From the NCBI GenBank assembly GCA_041397775.1, contig JAWKWB010000002.1, forward strand, positions 558,001 through 622,000: 64,000 nt of DNA, in the 5' to 3' direction. Made by a program: the position numbers and the translations under genes. Source of the stretch: Ga0077555 sp041397775. Its GTDB lineage: Bacteria; Pseudomonadota; Alphaproteobacteria; Rhizobiales; Hyphomicrobiaceae. The notes under the pieces are model-generated. The model ran no database searches. It saw nothing but the letters and a program-made list of their open reading frames with translations, and was not told the DNA's origin. Below are positions 8,829-16,851 of this stretch, piece after piece. Each line of letters begins with the position of its first letter. Positions within the stretch are counted from its first letter, which is position 1.

Positions 8829-9041
8829 TCAGCGCCCCTGGGAGTGGGCGACGCACTCAGCCGCCAACGCCTCAGAGAGACGCATCAGCCGCGTGGGCAC
8901 ATCTTCTCCTGCGGCCTGCAGAGCGACGATTTCGTGGTTCACGGCCTTGATGGCGGTCCGCAACTCCTCGGGGTCGGCACCACGGTCCGCGATGTCGACC
9001 CACGACCTCCTGCTTTGGCTTTGCTTGACGTTCCGCTGCAT
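8829..9041 (-). CDS. Small hypothetical protein (70 aa)
   Basis: Not recognised. The 70-residue product MQRNVKQSQSRRSWVDIADR and onward is soluble and charged, with a helical C-terminal half rich in Ala, Glu and Leu. The case for a real gene is the strong ribosome site: GGAGG six nt before the ATG. The frame stays open upstream for 60 codons but without a comparable site. It is convergent with the binding-protein gene and divergent from the P1 peptidase gene. Confidence 0.6.
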   Translation of the reverse strand: MQRNVKQSQSRRSWVDIADRGADPEELRTAIKAVNHEIVALQAAGEDVPTRLMRLSEALAAECVAHSQGR

Positions 9042-9219
9042 GAGATCCTCCGCTTCACTGTTGGTGACACGGCACGAGCCGGGTTCCTCGGCGCCGCATC
9101 GGCACACCCGCTCGCACGGGGCCTGTTTCATTGTCGAAAGCGGCAGGCCTGTGTCATATGCAAAGCGAGCATAAGGGCGCGGCCGGCCGATCCGCGCCCA
9201 CAGCCCCGCGAGGCCGCCC

Positions 9220-10236
9220 ATGACGCCGGGACTTCACAATTGTATTACCGACATCGCGGGCCTCCGGGTCGGACACGCCGACGATGCGCACTTGGCCTCT
9301 GGCGTGACGGCCGTGCTCGTGGCGCAACCCAACGTGGCGTCCGTGGTCGTACGCGGTGGCGCACCGGGCGGACGCGACACGGGCCTGCTCGAGCCCGACA
9401 TGACGGTGCAGGGCGTCGATGCCGTCGTTCTGTCGGGCGGCTCTGCTTTTGGCCTCGATGCGGCAGGGGGCGTCATGGCCCGGCTGCGCGAGGCCGGCAT
9501 CGGGCTTGCCGTCGGCCCCACCATCGTACCCATCGTCGTGCAGGCGATCACGTTCGATCTCCTCAACGGCGGCGACAAGGCTTGGGGCCGCAAGCCGCCC
9601 TACTGGGAATTGGGGTGGCAGGCAGCCTGCGCGGCAGCGGAAAGCCTATCGGGACCTGTCGCGCTGGGCACGGTCGGCGGTGGCTTCGGCGCGACCACCG
9701 CGACGCTGAAAGGGGGCGTCGGTACCGCGAGCACCGCAACCCAAAGCGGCGCCAGGGTCGGCGCCATCGTCGTGGTCAATGCCATCGGCAGCGCCACCAT
9801 CGCGCGCGGGCCGCACTTCTGGGCGGGAGCACTGGAGCACGACCGCGAATTCGGCGGGCATGGATGGCCATCCGCGTTGCCCGAAGGCGCCTTGCGCCTG
9901 CACATGAAGGGCGGACAGCCCCCCTCGACTACGATCGCCATGGTCGCCACCGACGCGACCCTCACGAAGGCCGAAGCCAAGCGCCTCGCCCAGATGGCCG
10001 ACGACGGCATGGCCCGTGCCTTGCGGCCTGCGCATGCGCCTATGGATGGCGATACCGTCTTTGCCGTGGCCACCCAGCATGGCCCCGCGCCCCAGGGACC
10101 GGCCGGCCTGACCGAACTCGGCCAGGCCGCAGCCGACTGCCTCGCACGCGCCATAGCGCGCGGTGTCTACGCCGCAACCGCACTGCCGTTCGCCGGCGCC
10201 GTTCCGGCCTGGGCAGACCTTTACGCGCAGCGCTGA
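9220..10236 (+). CDS. P1 family peptidase (DmpA/BapA-type N-terminal nucleophile aminopeptidase)
   Basis: 338 residues. Opens with the family signature PGLHNCITDIAGLRVGHA and continues with VVLSGGSAFGLDAAGGVMARL. The region STTIAMVATDATLTKAEAKR corresponds to the autocatalytic cleavage/nucleophile region and following strand of L-aminopeptidase D-esterases. These enzymes are made as a proprotein, cleave themselves and act on N-terminal residues or beta-peptides. No signal peptide, so probably cytoplasmic. ATG with GAGG upstream. Confidence 0.9.
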   Translation: MTPGLHNCITDIAGLRVGHADDAHLASGVTAVLVAQPNVASVVVRGGAPGGRDTGLLEPDMTVQGVDAVVLSGGSAFGLDAAGGVMARLREAGIGLAVGPTIVPIVVQAITFDLLNGGDKAWGRKPPYWELGWQAACAAAESLSGPVALGTVGGGFGATTATLKGGVGTASTATQSGARVGAIVVVNAIGSATIARGPHFWAGALEHDREFGGHGWPSALPEGALRLHMKGGQPPSTTIAMVATDATLTKAEAKRLAQMADDGMARALRPAHAPMDGDTVFAVATQHGPAPQGPAGLTELGQAAADCLARAIARGVYAATALPFAGAVPAWADLYAQR

Positions 10237-10507
10237 CAGCACCCGCGAAAGCGGTGCAAAGCGGGCGGCCCGGTTGCTGGCACACTTGATCGCAGCCCCC
10301 GCACGCTCTTACAGTGCAGGCGCTCGCAGCACGGGGACGAACGCCCCGCCGGCGTGAGCGTGTCGTTGTGGAAGCGTATAAGACCGATCACGTCGCACTG
10401 TGACTTTGCCGCCCAGGTGCCATCACGAAACGCCGGACGAGGCCATCGCGCCCGCCGTTCCGTTCGGCGATGGCGGCGCAAGTCCGTCGATCGGCCCAGG
10501 GGACCAG

Positions 10508-11245
10508 ATGAGCGAGCAGCAGAAAAATTTTCCCGAGTTCTACGTCACTGCTCCCCAGCCCTGCCCCTATCTGCCGGGCCGCCACGAGCGCAAGCTCTTC
10601 ACGCACCTCACGCACGACAAGTCCCGCTACCTGATCGACAACCTGCTGAAGGGCGGCTTCCGGCGCAGCCAGAACATCGCATATATGCCCTATTGCGACG
10701 GCTGCCAGGCCTGCGTTTCAGTGCGCGTCGCCGTCAACGAATTCACGCCGTCGCGGGGCTTCAAGCGTGTCAGCGCGCGCAACGCCGACCTCGTCTCCGC
10801 CCAGCGCCCGTCCGTCCCCACGTCTGAGCAATACAGCCTGTTCCGCGCCTACATCGACACGCGCCACGGCGACGGCGGCATGGCCGACATGACCGTGCTC
10901 GATTATGCGATGATGGTGGAGGATTCCATCGTCGAGACGTTCGTCACCGAGTATCGCCGGCCAGCCGGGCGCGGCGAGACCAGCGAGGACACGCTCGTGG
11001 CCGTGGCGCTCTGCGACCGGCTCTCCGACGGCATCTCGATGGTCTACAGCTTCTATGATCCGGACATGACGGATCGCAGCCTCGGCAGCTACATGATCCT
11101 CGATCACATCGAGTTCGCACGCCGCCTCGACCTGCCGTTCGTCTATCTGGGCTACTGGATCGAAGGTTCGCAGAAGATGGCCTACAAATCGCGCTTCACG
11201 CCACAGGATCGGCTGGGCGCAGACGGTTGGCATCGCATCGGCTGA
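10508..11245 (+). CDS. bpt: Aspartate/glutamate leucyltransferase (arginyl-tRNA-protein transferase family)
   Basis: 245 residues. Transfers an aminoacyl group from tRNA to exposed N-terminal residues, marking proteins for ClpS/ClpAP degradation (bacterial N-end rule). Family features: PCPYLPGRHERKLFTHL, the cysteine motif YCDGCQAC, RRSQNIAYMPYC, LGSYMILDHIEFARRLDLPF and GYWIEGSQKMAYKSRF. Length is normal for the bacterial Bpt/Ate group. The ATG at MSEQQKNFPEFYV matches homologues; upstream in-frame codons look non-coding. The assignment to leucyl rather than arginyl transfer follows the bacterial family. Confidence 0.9.
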   Translation: MSEQQKNFPEFYVTAPQPCPYLPGRHERKLFTHLTHDKSRYLIDNLLKGGFRRSQNIAYMPYCDGCQACVSVRVAVNEFTPSRGFKRVSARNADLVSAQRPSVPTSEQYSLFRAYIDTRHGDGGMADMTVLDYAMMVEDSIVETFVTEYRRPAGRGETSEDTLVAVALCDRLSDGISMVYSFYDPDMTDRSLGSYMILDHIEFARRLDLPFVYLGYWIEGSQKMAYKSRFTPQDRLGADGWHRIG

Positions 11246-11325
11246 TACCGGCAGCGCTGCCCATAGGCCGGGGCGCAGACCACCCGACACGCCCCTCCTC
11301 AACGCCCCACGACGAGGCTGCAGCG

Positions 11326-12216
11326 GTGAGCACGACGCTGGACATCCTGATCACCCTCGCGACGCCGCAGCTCTTGCTTCGCATGAGCATGGTGGCCGTC
11401 TTCGTCGTAACCATCGCGGTGCTGGCCGAGAAACTCGGCCCCTTCCTCGGCGGCATGGTGGCGTCGCTGCCGCTCTACACCGGCCCCATCTATCTCATGC
11501 TCGCCCTGGAGCGGGACGCCCAGTATCTTTGGGCCTCGACAGTCGGCAGCATCGCCATCTGCGGCGCCAACCCCGTCTATGTGCTGGCCTATTGCCTCGC
11601 GGCACGTGCGGGCTGGGGAACCGGTGCCTCGATCCTCGCCGCGCTCGGCGCCTGGACGACTTGTGCCGTGATCGTGCAGTCCAATCAGTGGCAGGTCGTG
11701 GAAGCCGTGCTGTTCGTCGCCCCGATCTATGCCGTCGCCGTGCCGCTGGCACAGGGCTACACGCGTGGCATCGCCATCCGGCAGGCCGAACGCGGCTGGA
11801 TGGACCTGCCGCTGCGTGCGGTGTTGTGCGGCGGCCTGTCCGGCGTCGTCATCGTCGTGAGCAGCTTCGTGCCGGCCCAGGTGACGGGAATTCTCTCCGT
11901 GCTGCCCGTCCTCATGACCAGCCTGATCATGGTCCTCCATCCCCGCATCGGCGGCCCCGCGACCGCTGCCCTGCTGGCACATACGTTGGGCGGGCTTATC
12001 GGGATGGTGCTGGCCTTCACCGTCGTCAACCTCACCATCCTGCACATCGGCCCGCCTCTCGCCCTGGGCATCGGCCTGGCGATCACCGTGGCCTGGAACA
12101 TCTCGCTGATCGTGATACGCCGCGTCTTCAGGGCGCCGGCTGCCGCGCCATCCCCACCGCCACCGCCGCCGGCAGCACCACCGCCGCTCCCGCAAGCATG
12201 GCGAGCCCACCGGTGA
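11326..12216 (+). CDS. Integral membrane protein of unknown function
   Basis: 296 residues with about nine hydrophobic segments covering nearly the whole length, then a proline-rich tail (PSPPPPPPAAPPPLP). Not assigned to a transporter family with confidence. The GTG start has GAGG nearby; an in-frame ATG 20 codons later would lose part of the first helix. Its last 89 bp overlap the convergent MFS gene tail-to-tail, and the proline-rich tail is exactly that overlap, so the tail may be a product of the other strand's coding constraint. Confidence 0.7.
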   Translation: MSTTLDILITLATPQLLLRMSMVAVFVVTIAVLAEKLGPFLGGMVASLPLYTGPIYLMLALERDAQYLWASTVGSIAICGANPVYVLAYCLAARAGWGTGASILAALGAWTTCAVIVQSNQWQVVEAVLFVAPIYAVAVPLAQGYTRGIAIRQAERGWMDLPLRAVLCGGLSGVVIVVSSFVPAQVTGILSVLPVLMTSLIMVLHPRIGGPATAALLAHTLGGLIGMVLAFTVVNLTILHIGPPLALGIGLAITVAWNISLIVIRRVFRAPAAAPSPPPPPPAAPPPLPQAWRAHR

Positions 12217-13292
12217 GAAACACCGCCGCGTGGCCGCCGAAGGCGGCATAGATCCACGGCACCAGCACGCCACCGGCGACTGCGCCCACGCTGTTGGAGA
12301 GGATCATCAGGCGCATGACGCGCCCCATCTGCGTGGGATCGCCCAGATCCCGCGCCCGCGCCGCCATCAGGCTGGAGATACCCGGCTGCGCGCCGAAGAT
12401 CGCCGTCGATAAAAACAGCACGGGAACGGTCGGCAACAGCCATGGTCCCGCAATCCCCAGGCCCAGCACCACCAAGGCCACGACCAGCGCCACCGAAGTG
12501 CCGGTACGCCGCGCCAGCTGCGCTGTCAGAAACGGTCCCAGCACGGCAAAAATCCCAACGAGGCTCCACTGCATCCCGCCGAAAGCGGTCCCCAGCCCCA
12601 GTCCACGCACGAGAAAGTCCACCCAATAGAGCGTGTGCGGCACGATCCCCATCGAGAACAGCCCGTGCGCGGCGATCAAGGCCAGCAGCGGCCCGCGCGG
12701 AGCCATGATGCCCGACGGCAGCGACAGGTCCGTTGCAGGCTCGCCCGGCACCCCCGCCCATCCCCACCATGCGATCCCCGCTCCCAGGCAGGCGATGCCC
12801 CCCAGGCCCCACCAGCAGGCGTCGAGCCCCAGGCCCAGCAGCGCAGGCACGAGGATACCAGAGCTCAAGATGCCGCCACCGACGCCTGCGAAGACGTATC
12901 CCGCCCCTTCCGCGCGCCGATCGGCCGGAGCGCTCTCGGTGATCAGGGCGAGGCTGTGCACCATGACGATGCCGGTCGCCACGCCGATGAGCCCGCGCCA
13001 GCCGGCAAGCCATGCGAATGCGTTGGAGAGCGCCGATGCGCCGAGCCCCGCCAGCGCCACGAGCACGGCCACCCCAAGCAATCGGACCCGTGGCATGAGG
13101 CGCGCCAGCGGGATCGATAGCATCGCGCCGATCAGGAAGCCCGCGAGATTGGCCGTGCCGACATGGCCTGCCGACACCGCATCGAGCCGCCCGCTTTCGA
13201 CCAGAGCCGGCACCATCGCCGTGTAGGAGAAGCGGCCGAGGCCCATCGCCACGAACATGCCGCCCGCCCCGCCGCACGCGATCCGCCGCCAG
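12128..13292 (-). pseudogene. YbfB/YjiJ-family MFS transporter, main part, 5' end cut off by the IS1-family element
   Basis: About 388 codons of a 12-helix major facilitator protein (GGMFVAMGLGRFSYTAMVPA, ITESAPADRRAEGAGYVFAG, GVVGAVAGG-like final helices). The original reading frame runs PWRRIACGGAGG; the element sits inside the codons for WRR. The first few codons are found beyond the element at 17189-17216. The open frame continues into the element's left end, and an ATG at 13258 (MFVAMG) could allow weak restart, but the native start and upstream coupling are lost. Before insertion it would have encoded about 394 residues, a normal length. Confidence 0.88.
13285..13292. repeat. Target-site duplication, left copy
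   Basis: GCCGCCAG, identical to 17189-17196 on the other side of the element. The 8-bp length agrees with IS1-family insertion. Because GG flanks both ends, the cut could also be read as a 12-bp repeat with 17-bp inverted repeats. Confidence 0.85.
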
Positions 13293-13311
13293 GGTAGTGT
13301 CTCAGTTTGAA
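13293..13311 (+). repeat. Terminal inverted repeat, left
   Basis: GGTAGTGTCTCAGTTTGAA, perfect inverted copy of 17170-17188. Confidence 0.9.
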
Positions 13312-13365
13312 ATATGGGGGGAGGTCCCACAATGGAAGTGCATTGGTCAGATTGCGCAGTGAACA

Positions 13366-13392
13366 ACGGCCCGGCATATCCAGCCGGGCCGT
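13366..13392 (-). terminator. Hairpin downstream of the WYL-like gene
   Basis: Perfect 10-bp stem ACGGCCCGGC/GCCGGGCCGT (13366-13375 with 13383-13392), 7-nt loop, 15 bp after the stop codon on the minus strand. No strong T-run, so termination is probable but not certain. Confidence 0.55.
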
Positions 13393-13401
13393 GCGATTGC
13401 G

Positions 13402-13445
13402 GAATGCTAGAGTTGACAGAAAATCTTGCTGAACAATGGGTCGCC
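13402..13445. repeat. 44-bp direct repeat, copy 1
   Basis: Identical over 44 bp to 14913-14956. Here it encodes, on the minus strand, the last 12 residues and stop of the WYL-like protein (GDPLFSKIFCQL). Confidence 0.9.
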
Positions 13446-13703
13446 GCGTCGATAGCCGATGCGAGGAGCGGCGGACTCCTCGTCCAAAACCCCGTAGCTG
13501 ATGGCTTCATCGAGAAGCAGGACTTTCCAACCTGTCCTCTCGTTACTGACGCTGCCGCCACGGACTTGCCAGACGCGCATTGCAGCGTTGTCGGCAGTAG
13601 TGATGCCGCAAGCATGAACCTCAACGACGCGCGTAAACCCGTGGTAACGAACCTCAAGCCGACGGCCCTGGTTTAGAGCCTCGCATGGCGTGTTAGCCTG
13701 CAT
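13407..13703 (-). CDS. WYL-like small protein (passenger gene)
   Basis: 98 residues. The pattern CEALNQGRRLEVRYHGFTRV, VEVHACGITTADNAAMRVWQ and GYRRGDPLFSKIFCQL resembles the single-domain WYL-like proteins in which a short beta-rich domain binds a ligand. There is no attached helix-turn-helix, unlike full WYL regulators. The ATG has AGGAAAG about 8 nt upstream. It ends in the 44-bp repeat and is followed by a hairpin. WYL domains often accompany defence and mobile loci; a sensory or regulatory role here is inference. Confidence 0.65.
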   Translation of the reverse strand: MQANTPCEALNQGRRLEVRYHGFTRVVEVHACGITTADNAAMRVWQVRGGSVSNERTGWKVLLLDEAISYGVLDEESAAPRIGYRRGDPLFSKIFCQL

Positions 13704-13812
13704 TTCCGATCTTTCCTGTAGAAAGACCGTTGAGCGCTTGACCCTATGTGTCGAGTCTGTAACGTATATCCCGTGATCACAAGGCCCGTCGCCCAACGGC
13801 GGGTTGCTATCA

Positions 13813-13844
13813 GGCCCGGCATCGTCGCAAGCGATGGCCGGGCC
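13813..13844 (-). terminator. Hairpin downstream of the transposase gene
   Basis: Stem GGCCCGGCATCG (13813-13824) with CGATGGCCGGGCC (13832-13844), one bulged base, between the transposase stop and the WYL-like gene; probable transcription stop for the transposase. Confidence 0.5.
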
Positions 13845-13904
13845 GTCGCGTTTCTATGGCGATTCGGGAACGATGCGACTCACAGCCTGTGCGCAATCCA
13901 CAGG

Positions 13905-14789
13905 TTAGGCGTTGACTGCTTGCTTCTTGTAGGTCTTTGGCCGACCCGGCGCAGGTGCTACGGCGTCGATAAGTGCCACGATATCCTCAAAGCTCATCAG
14001 CTTGTCAGCGATGCCAGCGGCCATGGCCGGCGTCACCTTGAGCGTCTTGTGAATCCGGCAGAAGTTATAGAACACGAAGTAAAGTGAGATGGCGTAGATA
14101 TGGCTCTCCAGCTTCTTGGAGAAGCCGTTGGTGAGGCGGGTGAACCGCCGCATGCTCATCCGCATGGTGAGGTTCTGGCGCTCAACGTAGCTCGTGGAAA
14201 TGTGCTTCTCGTCGGGCTTGCCTTCGATGGGCGTCTTGACGATGCCCGTGCATTCGGCAGGGCTGTAGCGGCCCTTGGCGCTCTCGGGAGAGGCGCCGTA
14301 GATCTTCACAAGCTGGGCGTAGTCCACATCGGCACCGAAGGCACCTTCGACGGCTTCAAGGTAAGCCTTGAGGCCATCCGTGGTTAGTTGCACGCGCGTG
14401 GCCAGCCGCTCGGCAACGCCATCCACGAAGAACTTGGCCGTCTCGCCCGAGCGGTCGCCAACGTACCATTGCAGGATCAGCTTGCTGTCCGCATCGAGCG
14501 CCGTCCACGTCCAAGTGTCGCCAGCGCCCTCGACGGGCTTCTTCATATTGGCGACGTTCTTCTGCTTCGCTGCCGTGAAGCTCCAGATTTCGTCCATCTG
14601 AACGCGCTTGGACTGAACGTGGCGCACGCTCTCGTCATGGAAGGCCATGCAGACCTTACCAGCGTCCTCCAGCAGCTTCGCAACCGTGTTTATCGACACG
14701 TCGCACACCCGCGAGATCGACCGCATGGAGGAACCCTCGCAGAGCATTGCGAGGATTTGGGCGCGCTTGTGTGTGGGCAGCTTGTTCAT
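13905..14789 (-). CDS. IS1 family transposase
   Basis: 294 residues. N-terminal helix-turn-helix MNKLPTHKRAQILAMLCEGS followed by SMRSISRVCDVSINTVAKLL; DDE catalytic domain beginning at QMDEIWSFTAAKQKN (first Asp in MDEIW), second acidic site at LTTDGLKAYLEAVEGAFGAD, third in the YVERQNLTMRMSMRRFTRLT block (Glu in VERQN). C-terminal NFCRIHKTLKVTPAMAAGI is typical of this single-frame IS1-like group. The ATG at 14789 lies behind a good sigma-70 promoter. All catalytic blocks are intact, so it may be active. Confidence 0.93.
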   Translation of the reverse strand: MNKLPTHKRAQILAMLCEGSSMRSISRVCDVSINTVAKLLEDAGKVCMAFHDESVRHVQSKRVQMDEIWSFTAAKQKNVANMKKPVEGAGDTWTWTALDADSKLILQWYVGDRSGETAKFFVDGVAERLATRVQLTTDGLKAYLEAVEGAFGADVDYAQLVKIYGASPESAKGRYSPAECTGIVKTPIEGKPDEKHISTSYVERQNLTMRMSMRRFTRLTNGFSKKLESHIYAISLYFVFYNFCRIHKTLKVTPAMAAGIADKLMSFEDIVALIDAVAPAPGRPKTYKKQAVNA

Positions 14790-14796
14790 GGGTAAA

Positions 14797-14825
14797 AATA
14801 TATAATACACCTTGCTTACCGTCAA
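14797..14825 (-). promoter_or_regulatory. Sigma-70-type promoter of the transposase
   Basis: Minus strand: -35 TTGACG (14820-14825), 17-bp spacer, -10 TATATT (14797-14802). The spacer contains TACACCTTGCTTA (14806-14818, plus-strand reading), one copy of an operator-like repeat. Confidence 0.6.
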
Positions 14826-14837
14826 GAAGGAAAATTC

Positions 14838-14860
14838 AAATAAGTACACCGTGCTTATTT
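14838..14860. promoter_or_regulatory. Palindromic operator-like site between transposase and cargo operon
   Basis: Arms AAATAAG/CTTATTT (14838-14844 with 14854-14860) around a 9-bp centre. It includes TACACCGTGCTTA (14845-14857), which differs by one base from the copy in the transposase promoter (14806-14818), 39 bp away. Position between divergent genes suggests shared control, perhaps by the HTH protein of the cargo operon (inference). Confidence 0.5.
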
Positions 14861-14865
14861 TCCTC

Positions 14866-14894
14866 TTGCAGCAGAGGCAAATCAGTGCTAGCTT
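14866..14894 (+). promoter_or_regulatory. Possible promoter of the cargo operon
   Basis: TTGCAG (14866-14871), 17-bp spacer, TAGCTT (14889-14894). The -10 is weak. It lies just downstream of the palindromic site and would start RNA near 14901. Confidence 0.35.
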
Positions 14895-14912
14895 TGTTCT
14901 TATGAAAGTCGT

Positions 14913-14956
14913 GAATGCTAGAGTTGACAGAAAATCTTGCTGAACAATGGGTCGCC
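14913..14956. repeat. 44-bp direct repeat, copy 2
   Basis: Identical to 13402-13445. In this copy the plus strand encodes the first residues of the 14915 frame (MLELTENLAEQWVA). The minus strand would encode a stray WYL-like C-terminus with an in-frame stop shortly before it. Confidence 0.9.
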
Positions 14957-15193
14957 TCTGGGTTCCCGATTCGGGTTATGCGCGCGGCTTTTCAACGAAC
15001 GGACCTCCTACGTGCCGTGCCGAGGTATGAGCACATCTCGCGTTGGAAGGCATTTCGATATCAAGAGGCTGGCGTGAATGCCGGCTCGATAGCGGTTATC
15101 GACACGTGGCGCATGGACGTCCGGGGAGCGACTGGCAACGAAGACCTCAGCCAGATTTCGATCTTGCGGATAAGGAACGCGAAAAATGACTAG
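14915..15193 (+). CDS. Small protein upstream of the HTH/ImmA-IrrE gene, possibly chimeric
   Basis: 92 residues, not recognised. The position, overlapping the HigA-like gene by 8 bp, is where HigB-type toxin genes normally sit, but the sequence (SRWKAFRYQEAGVNAGSIAV and WRMDVRG later) does not show a clear RelE/HigB fold. Its first 14 codons are the complement of the conserved C-terminus of the WYL-like gene, so the original 5' end may have been replaced by rearrangement. The start lacks a good ribosome site. It may be a damaged toxin gene or a spurious frame. Confidence 0.4.
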   Translation: MLELTENLAEQWVASGFPIRVMRAAFQRTDLLRAVPRYEHISRWKAFRYQEAGVNAGSIAVIDTWRMDVRGATGNEDLSQISILRIRNAKND

Positions 15194-16343
15194 CCGGCAG
15201 ATCAAGCACGAGCCGCCGGGGTTCTTCGTCAAGGAGGAACTCGATGCTCGCGGCTGGACCCAAGCTGACTTGGCATTTGTCCTTGAGATGCCGCCACAGC
15301 AGCTGAACCCCATCCTGTCTGGGAAGCACGCGATTACGGCCCAAATGGCTGTGGCGCTTGAGGACGCTTTGGGCATGCCGGCGGAGTTTTTCTCCAATCT
15401 ACAAAAGCAATACGACCTAGCCAATGTCGGCCCAGGCAGCCTCGCTATTCAGAAACGCAGTATGTGGCAGGGAACGTATCCGCTGCGCGAAATGATTGCC
15501 CGCGGCTGGGTTGAAGACACCGACGCTGAACTGCTTGACGCCCAGATGATGCGATTCCTTGAGGTCAAGAGACTGGCCGATGTGCCGCACTTGGGTGAGC
15601 ATGCGCGCGCGACCGCACATGCCGCGAAGAAGTCGAGCGACGAGAGGGCGACTCCGGAGCAGTTGGCATGGCTTCATCGCGTTCGTCAGATGGCTCGCTA
15701 CGTCAAAGTAGCTCCGTATTCCGCAGATCGTCTGCTTGCTGCGACGCATCGAATGGCTGCACTCCGGACGTCTCCAGAGGACGCAATTGCTGCTTGCGAT
15801 ATGCTCTCTGATGCAGGTGTGCGGTTCGTGGTGGTGGAGACACTTCCACGCGCGAAGATTGACGGCGTTTGTACTTGGTTGTCGGATGATGAGCCAGTAG
15901 TAGCGATTTCTAATCGCTTCGATAGGCTTGACAACTTCTGGTTCGTTCTGCGGCACGAGATCGAGCATGTGCTTCGCGGGCACGGTCGCGACGCGGTAGT
16001 GTTCGATGACGAAACAACCCTGGCTCCAGACGCAGTAGAGATCGAAGAGCGGCAGGCAAATGAGGCCGCCTCTGACTTCTGCGTGCCGAGGTCTGAGATG
16101 GCATCGTTCATCGCGAGAAAGGGCAACTTCGTCTCCGAGCAAGACGTGATCGGGTTTTCGAAGCGCCTTGCTGTGCATCCTGCGATCATTGTTGGGCAGT
16201 ACCAGTTTGCTACCAAGAAGTGGAGCTTCTTAAGGAAGTATCTGTCGAGTTCCGTGTGTGGAGTCCGAAAGTGCCTCGCGGCGGCCCTTGCCGAGAGGAA
16301 CATGATTGATGGATGGGGAACGGTTGCGGCCGTCAGTCTCTGA
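15186..16343 (+). CDS. HigA-type HTH protein fused to an ImmA/IrrE metallopeptidase domain
   Basis: 385 residues. N-terminal XRE/HigA helix-turn-helix at about residues 10-75 (PGFFVKEELDARGWTQADLA, NPILSGKHAITAQMAVALED, then FFSNLQKQYDL). A C-terminal IrrE-like zinc peptidase follows, with FVLRHEIEHVLRGHG near residue 262 (HExxH) and downstream EERQANEAASDFCVP carrying the third acidic ligand. In known systems such proteins act as antitoxin/regulator or as a protease that cleaves a repressor. ATG with AGGA upstream; 10 bp before the next gene, so one operon. Confidence 0.85.
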   Translation: MTSRQIKHEPPGFFVKEELDARGWTQADLAFVLEMPPQQLNPILSGKHAITAQMAVALEDALGMPAEFFSNLQKQYDLANVGPGSLAIQKRSMWQGTYPLREMIARGWVEDTDAELLDAQMMRFLEVKRLADVPHLGEHARATAHAAKKSSDERATPEQLAWLHRVRQMARYVKVAPYSADRLLAATHRMAALRTSPEDAIAACDMLSDAGVRFVVVETLPRAKIDGVCTWLSDDEPVVAISNRFDRLDNFWFVLRHEIEHVLRGHGRDAVVFDDETTLAPDAVEIEERQANEAASDFCVPRSEMASFIARKGNFVSEQDVIGFSKRLAVHPAIIVGQYQFATKKWSFLRKYLSSSVCGVRKCLAAALAERNMIDGWGTVAAVSL

Positions 16344-16353
16344 GGTTTGTCGG

Positions 16354-16851
16354 ATGTCATACGCGAAGAAGATGCAGGAGATCTGGGCAGCTTACGTAGA
16401 TGAGCATGGCGAGGAGCCATCTGCAATCGGCGACTGCTTCGAGTGGGCGACGCGAAAGGGGCTTTGGAAGCCACGTCCCACTGACGTAAGCAAGATATTT
16501 AATCGCGAAATGGCTGACGCGTTGCGGGAGCAAACGCGCACCGACGCTTCAGGACGAGAGTACCGCGCCGTCATATGTGTGCGGGAAAAGAAAGGTGGGG
16601 TGCAACTCAGTCTCTGGGGAGACGCTGACAGCGCCCCGCAGGCTTTCGTCGAGAAGGCGTTTCGACAGCGCCGCGACAGTCTCGTTGACGGCGCATACAA
16701 GCTAAAGATGGATGCCGACCACTTCAACGAGTTCAGAAAGCCAGACGTTCCGATTCAACTCGTGCTCGACTTAACGATGGACGTCGAGGAGCGAGAAGCC
16801 CTCAGAAAGGCCGAGGCTGAGGACGACGACGCTGAAAAGAAGAGCGCTTAG
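16354..16851 (+). CDS. Conserved partner protein of HTH/ImmA-IrrE genes, unknown function
   Basis: 165 residues beginning MSYAKKMQEIWAAYVDEHGE. I recall similar proteins next to ImmA/IrrE genes in other bacteria, but have no function for them. Visible: a helical N-terminus, a central segment with RPTDVSKIFNREMADALREQ and KKGGVQLSLWGDADSA, then QLKMD-like VDGAYKLKMDADHFNEFRKP and an acidic tail. No membrane segment. The ATG with GAGG upstream is favoured over codons 16 earlier. It could be the substrate, effector or toxin of the preceding metallopeptidase; this is inference. Confidence 0.65.
   Translation: MSYAKKMQEIWAAYVDEHGEEPSAIGDCFEWATRKGLWKPRPTDVSKIFNREMADALREQTRTDASGREYRAVICVREKKGGVQLSLWGDADSAPQAFVEKAFRQRRDSLVDGAYKLKMDADHFNEFRKPDVPIQLVLDLTMDVEEREALRKAEAEDDDAEKKSA

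Noticed and set aside
14915..15193. HigB toxin upstream of the HigA-like gene
   Set aside because: Position fits, but the sequence shows no RelE/HigB pattern and its start is made from a duplicated segment; kept only as an uncertain small protein.
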